Positions 34,971 to 46,900 of a stretch of 64,000 bases of DNA are shown one piece after another. This stretch comes from Lagopus muta (lineage: Eukaryota > Chordata > Aves > Galliformes > Phasianidae), in contig NC_064443.1 of NCBI RefSeq assembly GCF_023343835.1, positions 682,001 to 746,000 of the forward strand. Direction: 5' to 3'. The position numbers were made by a program, and so were the translations under genes. Below the pieces are notes generated by a model, which was given only the letters and a program-made list of their open reading frames with translations, had not been told where the DNA came from and searched no databases. Numbering within the stretch: the first letter of the stretch is position 1; every line of letters begins with the position of its first letter.

Positions 34971-37900
34971 GCAGCCCATTATATTTCATTTACTGAAAGT
35001 TGTTAGGACTTCACTGATCCACAGAGCCATCCCCAGTTGCATGAGCTGTCTGTTCTTCTACCGTCTCAGCCACATCCCAGTGTACTCCCTCAGCCCTTTA
35101 ATTCTCTGCAGTCACCCAAATCCTGGCTCCCCAGAGCTTTGGCTCTCCCTTGTGCTGCTGACAGTGAGCAAGTCCTTCCAAAAAGGGTTTGTGCAGCTTC
35201 ACCTGCTGCATGCACTGCACTCTTCATTTCTGTCCCTTGCTCAACACCAGCACGTACACCTGCAAAGGCAAAACAAAACAGCTGCTTGTTACAACACATT
35301 ATGAAACTTATTAATCATTTCTCCTAATTATTAAAGGACTTCTTCATCCTTCATATACCTGCCAGGACCAGGTTGACTTGGTGACAGCTGCCGACATTGC
35401 CATGGGCAAGGCAACAAGATAAGTGCTGTGTTTCTTGGCTCTGTCCTGCACAGATGAGGTCACTGTGAGCTCAGCTTCTGATTTCAATGAAAGCAAACAG
35501 AAGATTGGCATTATGAAGGCCAAGCCAAAGTGTTTTCTGAATTCTTCTGATGAACTCCTAGTGCTTCTGCAAGCTTGCAGTCCCAGAGTGCTGTACCAAC
35601 ACCCATTGCTTTATTCAGTATTTTGTTGGACCACTAGCTTGAGAAGAGGCATGGCAGAGGGAGGCACTTTCCCAGCCCGGTGTCCTTGCAGGCAGCAAGG
35701 TGCCCAGGGTGACACAGCCCTGCAGAAGGCTTCTGGTCACTGACAAAGCACCCACTGCTTACCTGGCTCCCTGTCTCATCCCATTCAGTGGGCTGTGAGT
35801 AAAGTGAATCTTTGGAATCCAGGCAACACAGTGCAAATGCAAGGAGAGGAAGATGTCTGGGAGTGCAGTTCTGTGAGCGAGCAGTTTTAGAAGTCACCTT
35901 CACCAAGCAGAAAACAACTGAGTAGCTCTTCATTAATACAAGTTCCATGTACCACTGTGGCTTCCCTGATATATGCAGAGCAGGGGCAAGCCATTATCCA
36001 GAGGAGAACTCAGAAGGAGGCAGGCAAAAACAGCCTAGCTACTGGATGAAGCCCCGGCCCCAAGGAACTCACTAGGTCTAACCTATGGAAAAACAAAGCT
36101 TTGCAACCCTGGTTACTGGGTGCAGACAACAGCTGCCTCCTGGCATCACTCTTGGAAGAGACCTTGAGCACACACACCCCTCCTTCTTAAAGGGAACTGG
36201 GCAGGCCCAGAGGGAACACCAGTACAGACCAGCAGGAGCCCCCAGTCTAGGTGATTAATGAAAGAGCATTAATGATATTTAGCAGACTCTTAGGGGACAC
36301 TGACCTTCAGCACTCTGATACATGCAACCTCAAATATTTCAACCTTCAGAAGAATGCAAAACCCTCATAATGAAACACTGTGCAGAGGGGAAATAAAGGA
36401 ATGGGACCTTCCTGACCCCTGCTATGCAACCAGCTTACATACTGGAGCACAGGATTTATTCATATCCATCTCAGCATGAACTAATGCCAGGCCTGAAGCA
36501 ATCTGTCTTTCAGACTGTGGCAAAACAAGCTGGCTCAGTGACCTGTTGGGGTAGCAATTGCCCCTAATGGTAACAGCAAAAAAATAAAACAAACTCCATC
36601 TGATCCATGCCCTGAAGATTATTTGAATTCCCCATGCTTGCCTGAGAGAAGTCATAGGGATTAGAGGCTTATGCCATCCATGTTGGGATCCTAACTCCTC
36701 ATATATGCCCCATGGAGCAGAACCATGTCATGAGACAGGACACTGTCTTCCTGCTGTCAAACTGCATCAGTTTCCTTGGGAGCAACAACTCATGGTGACA
36801 CATCACCACCACATAAAGATGCAACACCACCAATACTGCAATGATCCATAAATCTTAAAATAAATCTCGAGCCTTTGAATTGTGCTGGAAGCTACAAAGA
36901 CCAACAGGAGGAAAAAAAAATGTCTTTCACATTGTGGAGAAGGTGACAGCTCAGAAAACAAGTGCTGGGGAAAGGCTTTTTAAAATGACCCACAAAAGAA
37001 AAAATCACTGGGGTCTGATAGAGATCCTCATCTTTCCTGCGTTTAGCTTATGTGTCACATTAGCTCAACTCCCTGTCAAAACAAGTTCTGTTTTGCTGCT
37101 GTCAGCACAGTGGGCTTAACGTAGCTTAAGAAAAACATCTCACAGTATTCTTTATACTTCATATATCATCTCCAACAAGGCAGATAGCAGAAAACAAGCT
37201 GCTACTGTGCAGCTGATTATTGGTGATCATATATGCAGGCAGTCTGAGTGATGGAAGAACACTAGTAAGTTGTGCTAAGATCTGCCTTTAGCTGGAGAGA
37301 GTAACAGCACGGGGGGAGCCTTGGGCTCAGAAACATCCGGACTGCCTGTTAGCTACAGAAACACAATTCCATGTTTTCAGCACTAGTAACCACACTGGAA
37401 GAACAGACTGAGAAGTCCCTTTCACATGGCATCTGTTGTTAAAGAGTTGCTGTCCACATCAGGAGAATACATAAAGAGAATTTAAAGGAAGAGACGGCAG
37501 AGTTAAGATGGAATAGGTGCTGAGAAGGAGTGCTGTTACTACAAATGTTAAAGCAAAAATGCCATTTGGTCTTTTCCTTCCTCAAACAGTTCAGCTGCTA
37601 ATCTAGCAGAGGCAGCAAGTCACTCCATTCCTCTTAACTATCTTATTTTGGCCAGCTCCATTCCTGTGGATGGTATCTGTCTCTGCACACACAGTAATTT
37701 AATACAGCTGCTGGCTTCAGCCACAGAATGTTAAACAGTTACCTATCTTTGTTTAATTGCTGCAAATCAGGACATCCTCTAGCAGCATGGTAATAAGAAC
37801 TTGGGAGATACATCCCTGAAATAACTCATGTCAATTTTCTAAAACATCAGCCATTTAATTTAGGAGTCTCCCAGAAGATATGAAGATTATTTCTTTACAT

Positions 37901-40083
37901 CAAGGTAGTCCTGGCAGTGCTTCACCGTGAACCATGTATCTATTTGGTTTTGCATCTCTGCCCTGTGAAAATATCTCATCATCATTTTCCACTGATATTC
38001 AAGAGGGACCTTGCACTGCTCTCAGCAGCAGGCATTAGAGTCCTCATTCTCTCCACAGAGATTTGATGGTTCATTTCCTCTGCCCAGACTAACTTCATAT
38101 CGTCAATGTTGCCCTGCAGTTCTGTATAAAAAAAGGAGATGCAGAATATTCTTTTCCTCCTTAGAGTGGATGGCTCCTCATCTTGTAATTTCCTTACACA
38201 GCAAGCCAGTGGCGATGAAATAGGTTTAAACTACAGATCCACACTAAACCTCTCTTCTTCCCCAAAGCTTCCATGACAAATTGTCAGTCATTCCCAGAGA
38301 TGCGTGTGGTCTCCCCCAGCTCCTTGTGGAGGGCCACCGTGGCGCAGTAAGACAAAACTCCAGCTTCCAGTTGTTGGAGGCCACTGAGAATGACCCACCG
38401 CATTCTGCCCAAGAAGAAAAGCATCATTTTAAGCCAGCCCGTTCCAGTGTCCCAGCTTACTGTGTGGCAGTAAGAGAAATAGCTAGGCAGAAGGCAAGAA
38501 AGTGCAGACTGGATTCACCACCTCAAGCAGTGTGGCCTGCCCACCTCTCAGGGATGGGTCCCTCTGACAAGCACAAAGCTATGACTGCACCCACCTGCCT
38601 GCACAGGCAGCACAGCCAGCCGGCTGCCACAGAGTCCTCACCGAACTACTTGTCACTTCACCAGGCAGCAGTGGTGCAAGTCGTGTCCTTCACACACACC
38701 TGCTTCACCTCTTCCTTCATCCAGGCAAGCCTTAGGCCAGAGAGGAGCAGCCACTTCTTGTAGGACACAGCACCTGTCCCTCACCTGCTTGCAGTAGCTT
38801 TTTCACCTCGTGTCATCTCACTGGAAAAAGTTGGCTCTGAAACTGTTAAATGCAGCATGCTAAACGCTGTCAACCTGTAAAATCCCACTGGGCAGCTGCT
38901 GTACACGCTTATCTCTGTGCAGCCAGGCTCTGCCACCTCGTTGGCTTAAAAGAAATGTTAATTTTCCCCTATGGAAGAAGGAGTTGGATTCAATCCCTAT
39001 TTCTACACCTTTCTGCTCACTCTCTCACAGCGCTTCTCCCCCTTCCTTTGCAGCCTAAGGCTGCAGTGACATCCTGGCAACCCTTGGGGCCAGGCCACCT
39101 CCTGACACCTCTGCAAATTTTTTCCAGCAGAGCAGGCAGTCAGGACTCCTGCTGCTCCTTATGGCTCCCCAACAGAAGTCTCACTCCTAAAACCTGTTTC
39201 ACATTGAGATTAGCCCAGTCTTACTATGTTACTCGAGACAAAGAACACCAAGGGATCCCAAGCAGCCAGTAGGGTCAGGGATGGACTTCAGTGGAGCACC
39301 TAGCTTGAGCAGTCCCATGCACCAGGACAGCATTAGCAAGGAACCAGCACCTCACCTTCCACTCACCAGAAAGCTGTCCCACTGGGCTATTTAGACTGAA
39401 TGAGGAAGACAGAAAGTGAAAGCTGCAGGATCAAGAAGAAACTCCAACATTTCTCAGGCAGAATGGCTGCTGTTGTTTGCATCACTCCTGTTTTGTTGGT
39501 GAGCAGGAAGCAACAAACACATCCAGAGTGACTGCATCCAGCAGGTGTCATGGCATAGCACACCTCTGGCTAGCACACCTCTCCAAGTACTTGGGGTCAA
39601 GCTCTGTGTCAGGCTCTGCAGCTTGCACTGCAATGGACCCGTCCTGAAAGAGAAATGTATTACCAGACTGCAGAAGAGCAATGTTTATATGGTCTTGCTG
39701 TTACCATGTCATCGAGATTCAGAATGCAACATTAAGTGCAGCTTGTTGTTTCTTTTGAAGAGCTGCATGACAGGAAGCAGAAAGCTCTCACCTGCCTCTG
39801 AGCCTTTCAGACACTTGGATTTAATCTCTTGTTTCAAATGACAAAGCCATGGCTCACACGCTTCCAGTTCATTGATGAAAACAGGTGATCTTGTCAGAAA
39901 GCCAGACTTAAGTACAAAACCCCTTATTTCTGTTCCTCATTCTGCCTCACACTGTCTTAGTCACATCACCTCATCTTTGCTTCTCTGCTTTTCCCCTTTG
40001 CAAAGGGGAAGGCTCTGCTTCACCTGGCTCTGGTGAGCCTCATTCAGGCAATCCAGAATCTATCATCACTACCAGAGTAAATG

Positions 40084-40089
40084 TTTATT
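40084..40089 (-). promoter_or_regulatory. candidate polyadenylation signal after the 40.2-kb frame
   Basis: AATAAA on the minus strand lies about 100 bases past the stop at 40188. A CA follows roughly a dozen bases later and then a TGGTAGTGATG stretch, which is a plausible cleavage context. Confidence 0.35.
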
Positions 40090-40121
40090 TCAATTTCTGG
40101 AAGGCAGATAATTTGCACTCA

Positions 40122-40150
40122 CGTGCACACATGCACACACACTCACACAG
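40122..40150. repeat. (CA)n-like microsatellite
   Basis: Interrupted CA repeats occur with TG and CT breaks. On the minus strand they lie between the stop of the 40.2-kb frame and its candidate polyadenylation signal. Confidence 0.85.
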
Positions 40151-40187
40151 TAAGCCTCTACCTAGGAAACCATCTGAGCATTTCATG

Positions 40188-40802
40188 CTACTGGAGGCAG
40201 GGAAGGGCACAGGCATGGCATGAGAACAGTATAACGCTGTTTCTTTCCGTGTGGACAAGGAACAATGTTTCAGCTCCCCCAAGATGTAGCCTCCCCTTAT
40301 TTTTCTGCCAGGAGTCTGTACCCAACACTGGATCGCTACAGATTTTCTTTATCCCAGTCTTTTCAGCTGCGTGTTCCTGCAGAGCTGTTCTGAATAGACA
40401 CACTTCCCACCTTTTGCCTCCATTCAGACCATAGCTAACAAATGCATTTTGATCAGTGCTAAAAGCCAATGGCATGTCCAGTTCTTCTAAATGCAGTCCT
40501 AAAATGACAGTCTTAATAAAACCCATGTTGCCAAACAAGTCTCTCAAGAAGAGATTAATTTTCTTATTAAGGTGGTAAGGGCATACTGCTGCCTCTAACA
40601 ACTGCTTTGATACAAAGGAGAAAAGTGAAGTGAGGGAGGATAATAAGTCATCAGCTGGAATAAACTGTCTTGCATTGAGCATTGCCACCTTTTCTGAAAG
40701 CCAGGTTGAAATTCTGAACTTAATTTTAGCAAGAAGGAGAGATTGTGCACTTTGCAAGAAAAATTGTGTGTGTATTCTATAGGGAATAAAGTGATACTGG
40801 TT
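40188..40802 (-). CDS. unrecognised open frame with terminal-exon architecture
   Basis: The frame is open for 204 codons, from the base after a splice-acceptor-like sequence (pyrimidine-rich CTTCCCTTCTCTTCCCACTC, then CTTGTAG with AG at 40804-40803) to TAG at 40190-40188. The TAG of the acceptor itself is the upstream in-frame stop, so the frame fits a spliced last exon exactly. AATAAA follows about 100 bases after the stop, beyond a short CA/TG repeat. The predicted product is mixed in composition with no long low-complexity run: a Leu-rich middle (ADDLLSSLTSLFSF) and a Gly/Lys-rich later part. There is no signal peptide, membrane segment or domain that I recognise. The first Met in frame comes about 35 codons in. 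I found no partner exons upstream. A chance frame of this length is possible in 64 kb, so this is a lead only. Confidence 0.28.
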   Translation of the reverse strand, partial: NQYHFIPYRIHTQFFLQSAQSLLLAKIKFRISTWLSEKVAMLNARQFIPADDLLSSLTSLFSFVSKQLLEAAVCPYHLNKKINLFLRDLFGNMGFIKTVILGLHLEELDMPLAFSTDQNAFVSYGLNGGKRWEVCLFRTALQEHAAEKTGIKKICSDPVLGTDSWQKNKGRLHLGGAETLFLVHTERNSVILFSCHACALPCLQ

Positions 40803-42488
40803 CTACAAGGAGTGGGAAGAGAAGGGAAGTGGTATTTTTAAAAGCTTTAGTGCACAGAAAAGTGAGATATATCATGGGGAATTCCTTATGTCAGAGCTAT
40901 TGTAGGCCATGCCCTTTCTCCTTGATGGCTGAAATACAGAAAGGAGAGCGACTCTACACCTGCTTTTATCTGTCAAGATCTGATCCGTGCAGGCAAATAC
41001 AAGCATATACATTTTTAAATTAACTTTTTAACTTAACTTTTTAACTTAAGATTCAAGTGTTCATGAAGTTGAGATTCAACGATTTTATTTCAACCAGGGG
41101 AGCAGCACAGCGTGGCCATGGGGCTGCAAACAGTGAAGTGTCCTTGGAAGCAGTTAGCATGTGGAAACAAACACATTACACTCCATTCTAGCTCCACTCT
41201 GATGCAGAACAGGCTGTCTTTCCTCAAACCATAAAGGTAGCAGCTCTTCGTTTTGATGGCTTAAACAACAGCACTCCACTGCTCAGTGGCAGTGAACTGA
41301 GGATAACAGTGGCTGTTCACTCCCTGCAGCTGAGCTTTGCTACCTTGACCACTTGCAATTATACAATCTTAGACTACCAAATAATCTGTCTAGACTATGG
41401 AGAACTACCGTCTAGGAAGTTGTGTTCCCCTCCCCCCCCCTGAATATAGCTCTGCTTTAAACACCTACACCCAAATTCATTTTGAGCCATGAAACCACAT
41501 TGCCTCCCTGCACTGCCAGGTGCAGAGAAGAGGACCTCAGCAGTGGGCAGGCTTTCAGACACATCCAACTGATGCTGTCAGTGACAGCACCAGAGCCAAG
41601 CTACAGAGTCCTGCAGTACATTAGGACTTTGGCTTGCTCTGGGCTGCTGCAAACAAAGACCACTAACTGGAACAGTTTCGCCCACTTGAAAGCAAAAAGT
41701 CCTACACTTATCTCTGTGGTCAATGTGAGTGCTTGGGAACAATGCCAAAGTAATATTTCTCAGCCTGGCTGAAAGGATTATAACTCAGCTGTGCAAGTTC
41801 ACATTGGGGTGAACACCCTGATACAGCAAGCAGTCGCTCTGGGAACACTCAGTGCAAGAGTTAGCATGTTGTTTTGCTTGTATCAATTAATAGACACATA
41901 GAAAATAGCTTTGAAATGAGCAGCCCTGTGCCCTGAACACTGAGCTGAGTGCACAGGGCAGGTTGTGTGAGCAGCACAGACAGCACCACAGCACAGAGCA
42001 GAGGGCTGGCATTACATTGCAGGAGAGTAGCGGGAAGGGCAGCAGCACAGCACCCTCCCTGCTTTAAAGCCATATGAAACCTGGGTGGCTTCTGCTGGGA
42101 AGGAGCGCTGGGGAAAGGAGGCTTTTCCTAGAAGCAGCTATAATTACTATCTCATGCTTTGCTGTCCATATTCCCTGCAGCACATCTCTGTCACTCAGCT
42201 AAGCCTTATCAACTGCCCCACCTCACATAGATCAGCTTGTTTCTTAGGCCACACACTGCAACGACTGCCCTGCATCAGCCTTCTCCTTGAGGCAGCAAAA
42301 TGCAGCTTCAGCTGTACTGCCAACAGGTCCTTTACCAGATTGCCAAAAAGTTCTATGCGCTGCCCAGACTGCTTCATTCCAGAGAAGAAAGGCAAACTGT
42401 TTCCCCTCACCTACTGCTTTGTTAAAGGAAATTTAATTACACATAACAGCTGAGCCAGGTAAGTAATACCATCCCATTTGTGGCATCT
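40803..42488. other. no recognised feature except a small tandem repeat
   Basis: If the 40.2-kb frame is a last exon on the minus strand, its preceding exons should lie here or further up. I could not identify one. Confidence 0.4.
41021..41050. repeat. 13-bp tandem repeat, two copies
   Basis: TAACTTTTTAACT is repeated twice head to tail, followed by TAAG. Confidence 0.85.
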
Positions 42489-43734
42489 GGGGGATCGGGT
42501 CCAGCCAGTGTGGGTTCATGAAAGGCAGGTTGTGCTTGACCAACCTCATCTCCTTCTATGGCTGGATGACCAGACTGCTAGACGAAGGAAAGGCTGTTGA
42601 TGCAGTCTACCTAGACTTCAGCAAAGCCTTTGGCAAGGTCTCTCACAGTACTCTTCTGGGGAAACTGGCTGCCCGTGGCCTGGACAGGTCTACCTTTCTT
42701 TGCGTAAGGAACTGGCTAGAGGGCAGTGCCTAATGGGTAGTGGTGAATGGAGTGGAGTCCAGCTGATGACCAGTTACGAGTGGTGTCCCCCAGGGCTCGG
42801 TACTGGGGCCCATCCTGTTTAATATCTTTATTGATGACCTAGATGAGAGCATTGAGTGCACCCTCAGTAAGTTTGCAGATGACACCAAGTTGGGAGGTGG
42901 TGTCGATCTGCCTGAGGGTAGGGAGGCCCTTCAGAAGGATCTGGATAAGCTGGATCGCTGGGCTGGGGTGAATAGGATGAGGTTCAACAAGGCCAAGTGC
43001 CGGGTGCTGCACTTTGGGCACAACAGCCCCATGCAGTGCTATAGGCTTGTGGATGAGTGGCTGGATGAGTGTGAATAGGAGAGGGACCTGGTAGTGTTGA
43101 TTGATGCCCAGCTGAACATGAGCCAGCACTGAGCCCAGGTGGCCAAGATGGCCAATGGCATTAGAAACTGTGTGGCCAGCAGGAGCAGGGAGGTGATCAT
43201 CCCTCTACATTCAGCACTGGTTATGCTGCAGTGCTGTGTTCGGTTTTGGGCCCCTCACTACAAAAAAAGACACTGAAACCCTGGAACGTGTCCAGAGAAG
43301 GCAACAAAGCTGGTGAGGGCTCTGGAGCACAAGTCTTATGAGGAGTGGCTGAGGGAGCTGGGATTGTTCAGTGTGGAGAAGAGGAGGCTCAGGGAGACCT
43401 CACTGCACTCTGCAACTTCCTGAAGGGCGGCTGTGATAAAGAAGGGTTTGGCCTCTTCTTCCAGGCAACAAACAGGACCTGAGGAAATGGCTGCAAGCTG
43501 TACCAGAGGAGGTTTAGATTAGACATGAGGAAGAACTTTTTCTCTCAGTGGTCAGACACTGGAATGGCTGCCCAGGGAGGCAGCAGAGTCGCTGACCCAG
43601 GCAGCGTTCAAGAGGCGTCTGGACGAGGAGCTATGAGATATGGTTTAGTGCTTGTGGTAGCAGTGGTGATAGGAGGATGGTTGGACTAGATGATCTTCTA
43701 GGTCCTTTCCAACCTTGTGGTTCTGTGATTCTAT
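42489..43734 (+). mobile_element. CR1 LINE, 5'-truncated, with broken reverse transcriptase
   Basis: This is about 1.25 kb of CR1 in sense orientation. It begins inside the reverse-transcriptase domain and ends in the usual CR1 3' end (GGTTGGACTAGATGATCTTC ... TTCTGTGATTCTATG). CR1 elements copy themselves by target-primed reverse transcription and are usually 5'-truncated, as here. The copy is dead because the frame is interrupted several times. Confidence 0.93.
42503..43330 (+). pseudogene. CR1 ORF2 remnant (reverse transcriptase palm and C-terminal part)
   Basis: Translated pieces show CR1 reverse-transcriptase landmarks in order: SGFMKGR, the first catalytic block as YLDFSKAFGKVSHS (the usual Asp after AF is Gly), [15 protein letters not shown], and the second catalytic block FADDTKLGG. 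After these comes the thumb-like KLDRWAG with [12 protein letters not shown]. Stops interrupt it: TAA at about 42731, a tandem TGA TGA near 42763-42768, and TAG near 43076, with more beyond. It encodes no active enzyme. Confidence 0.88.
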
Positions 43735-46529
43735 GTGGCAGCCCCTGCTTCCTTATCTCCCATCCTGGCCACTGAAAGGTGCTTACCTGAGTGCAGCCTT
43801 TGCCAGGAGCTCCAGACAATGGAATCACTATAGTTAGGGCCTGATGTAGCCACAAAGGATGGGAAGGGAACACTCGTTCCCACATCCTGCAAGGCTTAAG
43901 TGGCTGGGAACGAGCCGCCTTCCTCCAGCTGTGCAGATAAGGATCTGCAGACTCTTCAGCATCCTACTCCACTCATCCCAATGTTACAGAAAAGTTACAA
44001 GTACAGGTAAAAAAATAGACAAGAAATATACTTAAGCACAGCAGTTGTCACTTTTTTCTTCTACAAAAAACTGTTTTCAAAACTGGCAGAAACAAAACAC
44101 CCCACATGTGGGTCAATGACTACCAAATAACGCTAAAATCTCAACCAGGGAAGCCTGAAGAAAAACCACCAGCCCATTACCTTGGCTTTAGGCTATGCTG
44201 TTGACCCTGTATGTTCCTCAGCATCACTTCACAACTTAAATGGAAAAAGAAGGTAGAGATTAAAAATATCCCTTTGAACCTTTAAATCCCAGAGGCCCAG
44301 TTCTTCCTCCTTGCCTTCCCAGCAAACTGAGCCACTTGCTCGGGAACATCTCTGTAACAATGGTCACAGTCAGAAAGCAAAGGGCCCTGACCATGATATC
44401 AGTCTCACTTTATAACCCAGCGCTGTCCCCGCAGGAGCCAATTGCTGCAGCAGGGAGGCTGGAGGCAGCAGATAAGCCTCAGCCAGGTGATAGAGATCAG
44501 CTGCCCGGTTATCAAGGGAGTACAAAAATCAAATAGATTTTGATTTGGTAGCTACAGCTTTTCATATATCCTGGGAAAAGAAAAGAGAAGGAGCAGAAGA
44601 GGGGGAGGGAGGAGAGAGGAGTCTTTTCCAGGGTGTTATGGTGTCAGATCTTTTTAGCAATGGATTTCTAGGTTAAGCAGTTACTGAGACATGCTGCTGC
44701 AGAGAACTACAGGCAGTAAGTGCAGGCTATTTGTGGGAGAAAACTGAAAGCAGTGGTAGAATAGCAGAGCAGAGCACATCTAAGGGCTGCAAACCCTGCC
44801 TGAAGTAAGCAAGATGCAGTACAACAGCTCCCAATAGACACGGAAACAAAGAATAGCAGCACTGCACCCTTACAGATGCACTTTTCTGACTCACTCAGCT
44901 CATCTCTCTGATCCGGGGGGAAGAGTTAACCTTGTCCTCCTCTCAGATGTGACTCAAGCTGTGGCCTGCAGTGCCAACAGTGCCCATTGGCCGAAGCACC
45001 ATGTGGTTAGCATTACAACTCTTTGGCAAGACCAGGTCATCACCAGTGGATTAGATCAACAAACATCAGCTGTGTTGCTGTTTTAAGTCCAAAGGCAGGC
45101 AGATGAGATAACTGACTGCATTACAGTGCCAGCAGTAGAAAAGACAATGGGTTGCAATAGTCAGCCAAGCAGAGACCGGCAGAGAGTATGGCAGAAAAAA
45201 GACAGTCCTTTGATTATATGGTTTGACCCAATAAGCCTGAAATTTAGACACAATTCTGCTATCAGCGGTGACAAGAGCTACATTTGTAAATTGCAGTATA
45301 TTCATCTAAATGCTAGCACCTCTGGCATAGTTTTCTAGTTAGATGCTTTGGGAGTTGCAGACATTTTAGTCACAAGGAGTCATTCACATGGCGCAGAAGA
45401 ACATTATTCTTTAGCACAGAACGTCTTGCAACTTAAGCTTACAGGAAAAGCTTGCAGGAATTTGGTTCAGAGTTTGCCCTGGCATCGCGGGATCAAGCTC
45501 AAAATCCAGGCCAGTCCACCAGAGCACTTCTGGTCATCCCTGAGCTGTTCAGTCCAATGACACTGCACAAACCCCAGTGCCAGTTAGGCACCCAGACCCA
45601 ACGGTACCATTAGGCACAAAGAGAGAGAGAGCATCTCCATGGCTTTCTGAGTGGGACTCATGAAATGTCTTGAACCATTCTTCAACTTCAATGAAGAATG
45701 AAGATGCTGTATTTGTACTCCTGTAATTTACTCCTCAGCTCCCACTCCATCCCTGTTAATTACTGTCACAGCAGGAGAGTTTCTGGCACTTCAAAGAATG
45801 GCCCCTCTTACTAAGCAGGAAAACAGAAGATAGCAGGCAGCACTACATGCACAGAAACTGCCAGAGGTGCTCTCATTTCCTACGTGGCCCTGTTTGTTTT
45901 CCCTTGGTCAAAAGGTGGAAGAGCTGCAGTAACTGCTGAGCAGCTCCTGGTAACCCTGTCCCTTGGGAGAGCCGGGAGGCAGGGATGCTGGCTGTGCAAG
46001 GCATGTGTCTGATGCCCCGCAGCGGGGCACAGGGCAGGGAAGCTAACAAGAGCTTTGGCTGGAGCCCAGCACACTCTCCCTGGGGACAGACAGCACACAG
46101 GGCAGAAGGGACGGCTCTGGCCCACACTGTTCCAGGCTCTCCAGTATCTAGTTGTTTCTGAGTATATTTCTAGTCCAATTTCAGATATATCTGCTATTGA
46201 AGCAAACCTGGATTCTAGCATTGGCTGATATCCTATATAAAACTGTCTTTTGTGAAAGCCAGCCCTACCTGACTCAGATGAGCAAGGCCATGACATCCTC
46301 ATGCAGATAAATCTGTTCTTTTCAGTTAGGACCTGCTTGCTGGCAGCCTTTCCAGACTCAGATTTTAAATGCTTCCTATTGAGAAAACCAGGTTATTTAA
46401 ATAGGGGAGAAAAAAAAAAAAAGTAGAGCTGTCTCTCCATCTCTTTGTCTTTGGAAACGCAGGACTGGAGGCTGCTGTCCCAGAAGACTGAGCGGCCCTT
46501 ATCTGAGGCACTCTGTTAAAAGACCTGGA
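43735..46529. other. no recognised feature
   Basis: A purine-rich tract at 44.58-44.62 kb (GA/GGA runs) is the only compositional oddity. Confidence 0.45.
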
Positions 46530-46900
46530 ATCACTTATTAATTTAGTGAAAGCTCCTTAATTTTGATCCTTTGTATGCATTAATTGATTTGCTATCAATA
46601 ACCGGCATTGATTAGGCCTCTGGACCTGGCAGATGCTGAAGATGAAGAGACAGAGACTCTCTTTCAGAGCAAGAGTTCAAAGCCTGAAATGATTAAAAAA
46701 GACGGCACCAAAATGGCTGATAAAGAAAAGAGTGTCATTCTTTTTCCACACAAGAATGAAACCATGTGCAGTTAACGCTTTCGTACCAAAAGATGTGCTC
46801 AGGTTCAAGGTATTTGTATAACCTAGAGGTATCCATTAGATTTATTCCGCTTGGCCACCTTAATTAAATTATTACCTATGAATGGAAATACCTGTCAGGA
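46530..46900. promoter_or_regulatory. best candidate conserved non-coding element
   Basis: CACTTATTAATTTAGTGAAA, TGCATTAATTGATTTGC, TATCAATAACCGGCATTGAT and CTTAATTAAATTATTACC cluster within 370 bases without repeat signatures. The density of TAATTA-type homeodomain sites is the highest I noticed in the window. Confidence 0.3.

Larger units (their letters stand above)
27521..40083. other. gene-poor 12.5-kb stretch
   Basis: Apart from low-complexity tracts at 29.22 and 34.96 kb and the possible regulatory stretch at 30.1 kb, I recognise no repeat, exon or RNA gene. Frames of up to 160 codons (38281-38763, plus) and one beginning with a hydrophobic run (34118-34534, plus) show no known domain. 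Confidence 0.4.

Noticed and set aside
38281..38763. 160-codon plus-strand frame
   Set aside because: The composition looks like translated non-coding DNA, with no recognised motif and no exon borders.
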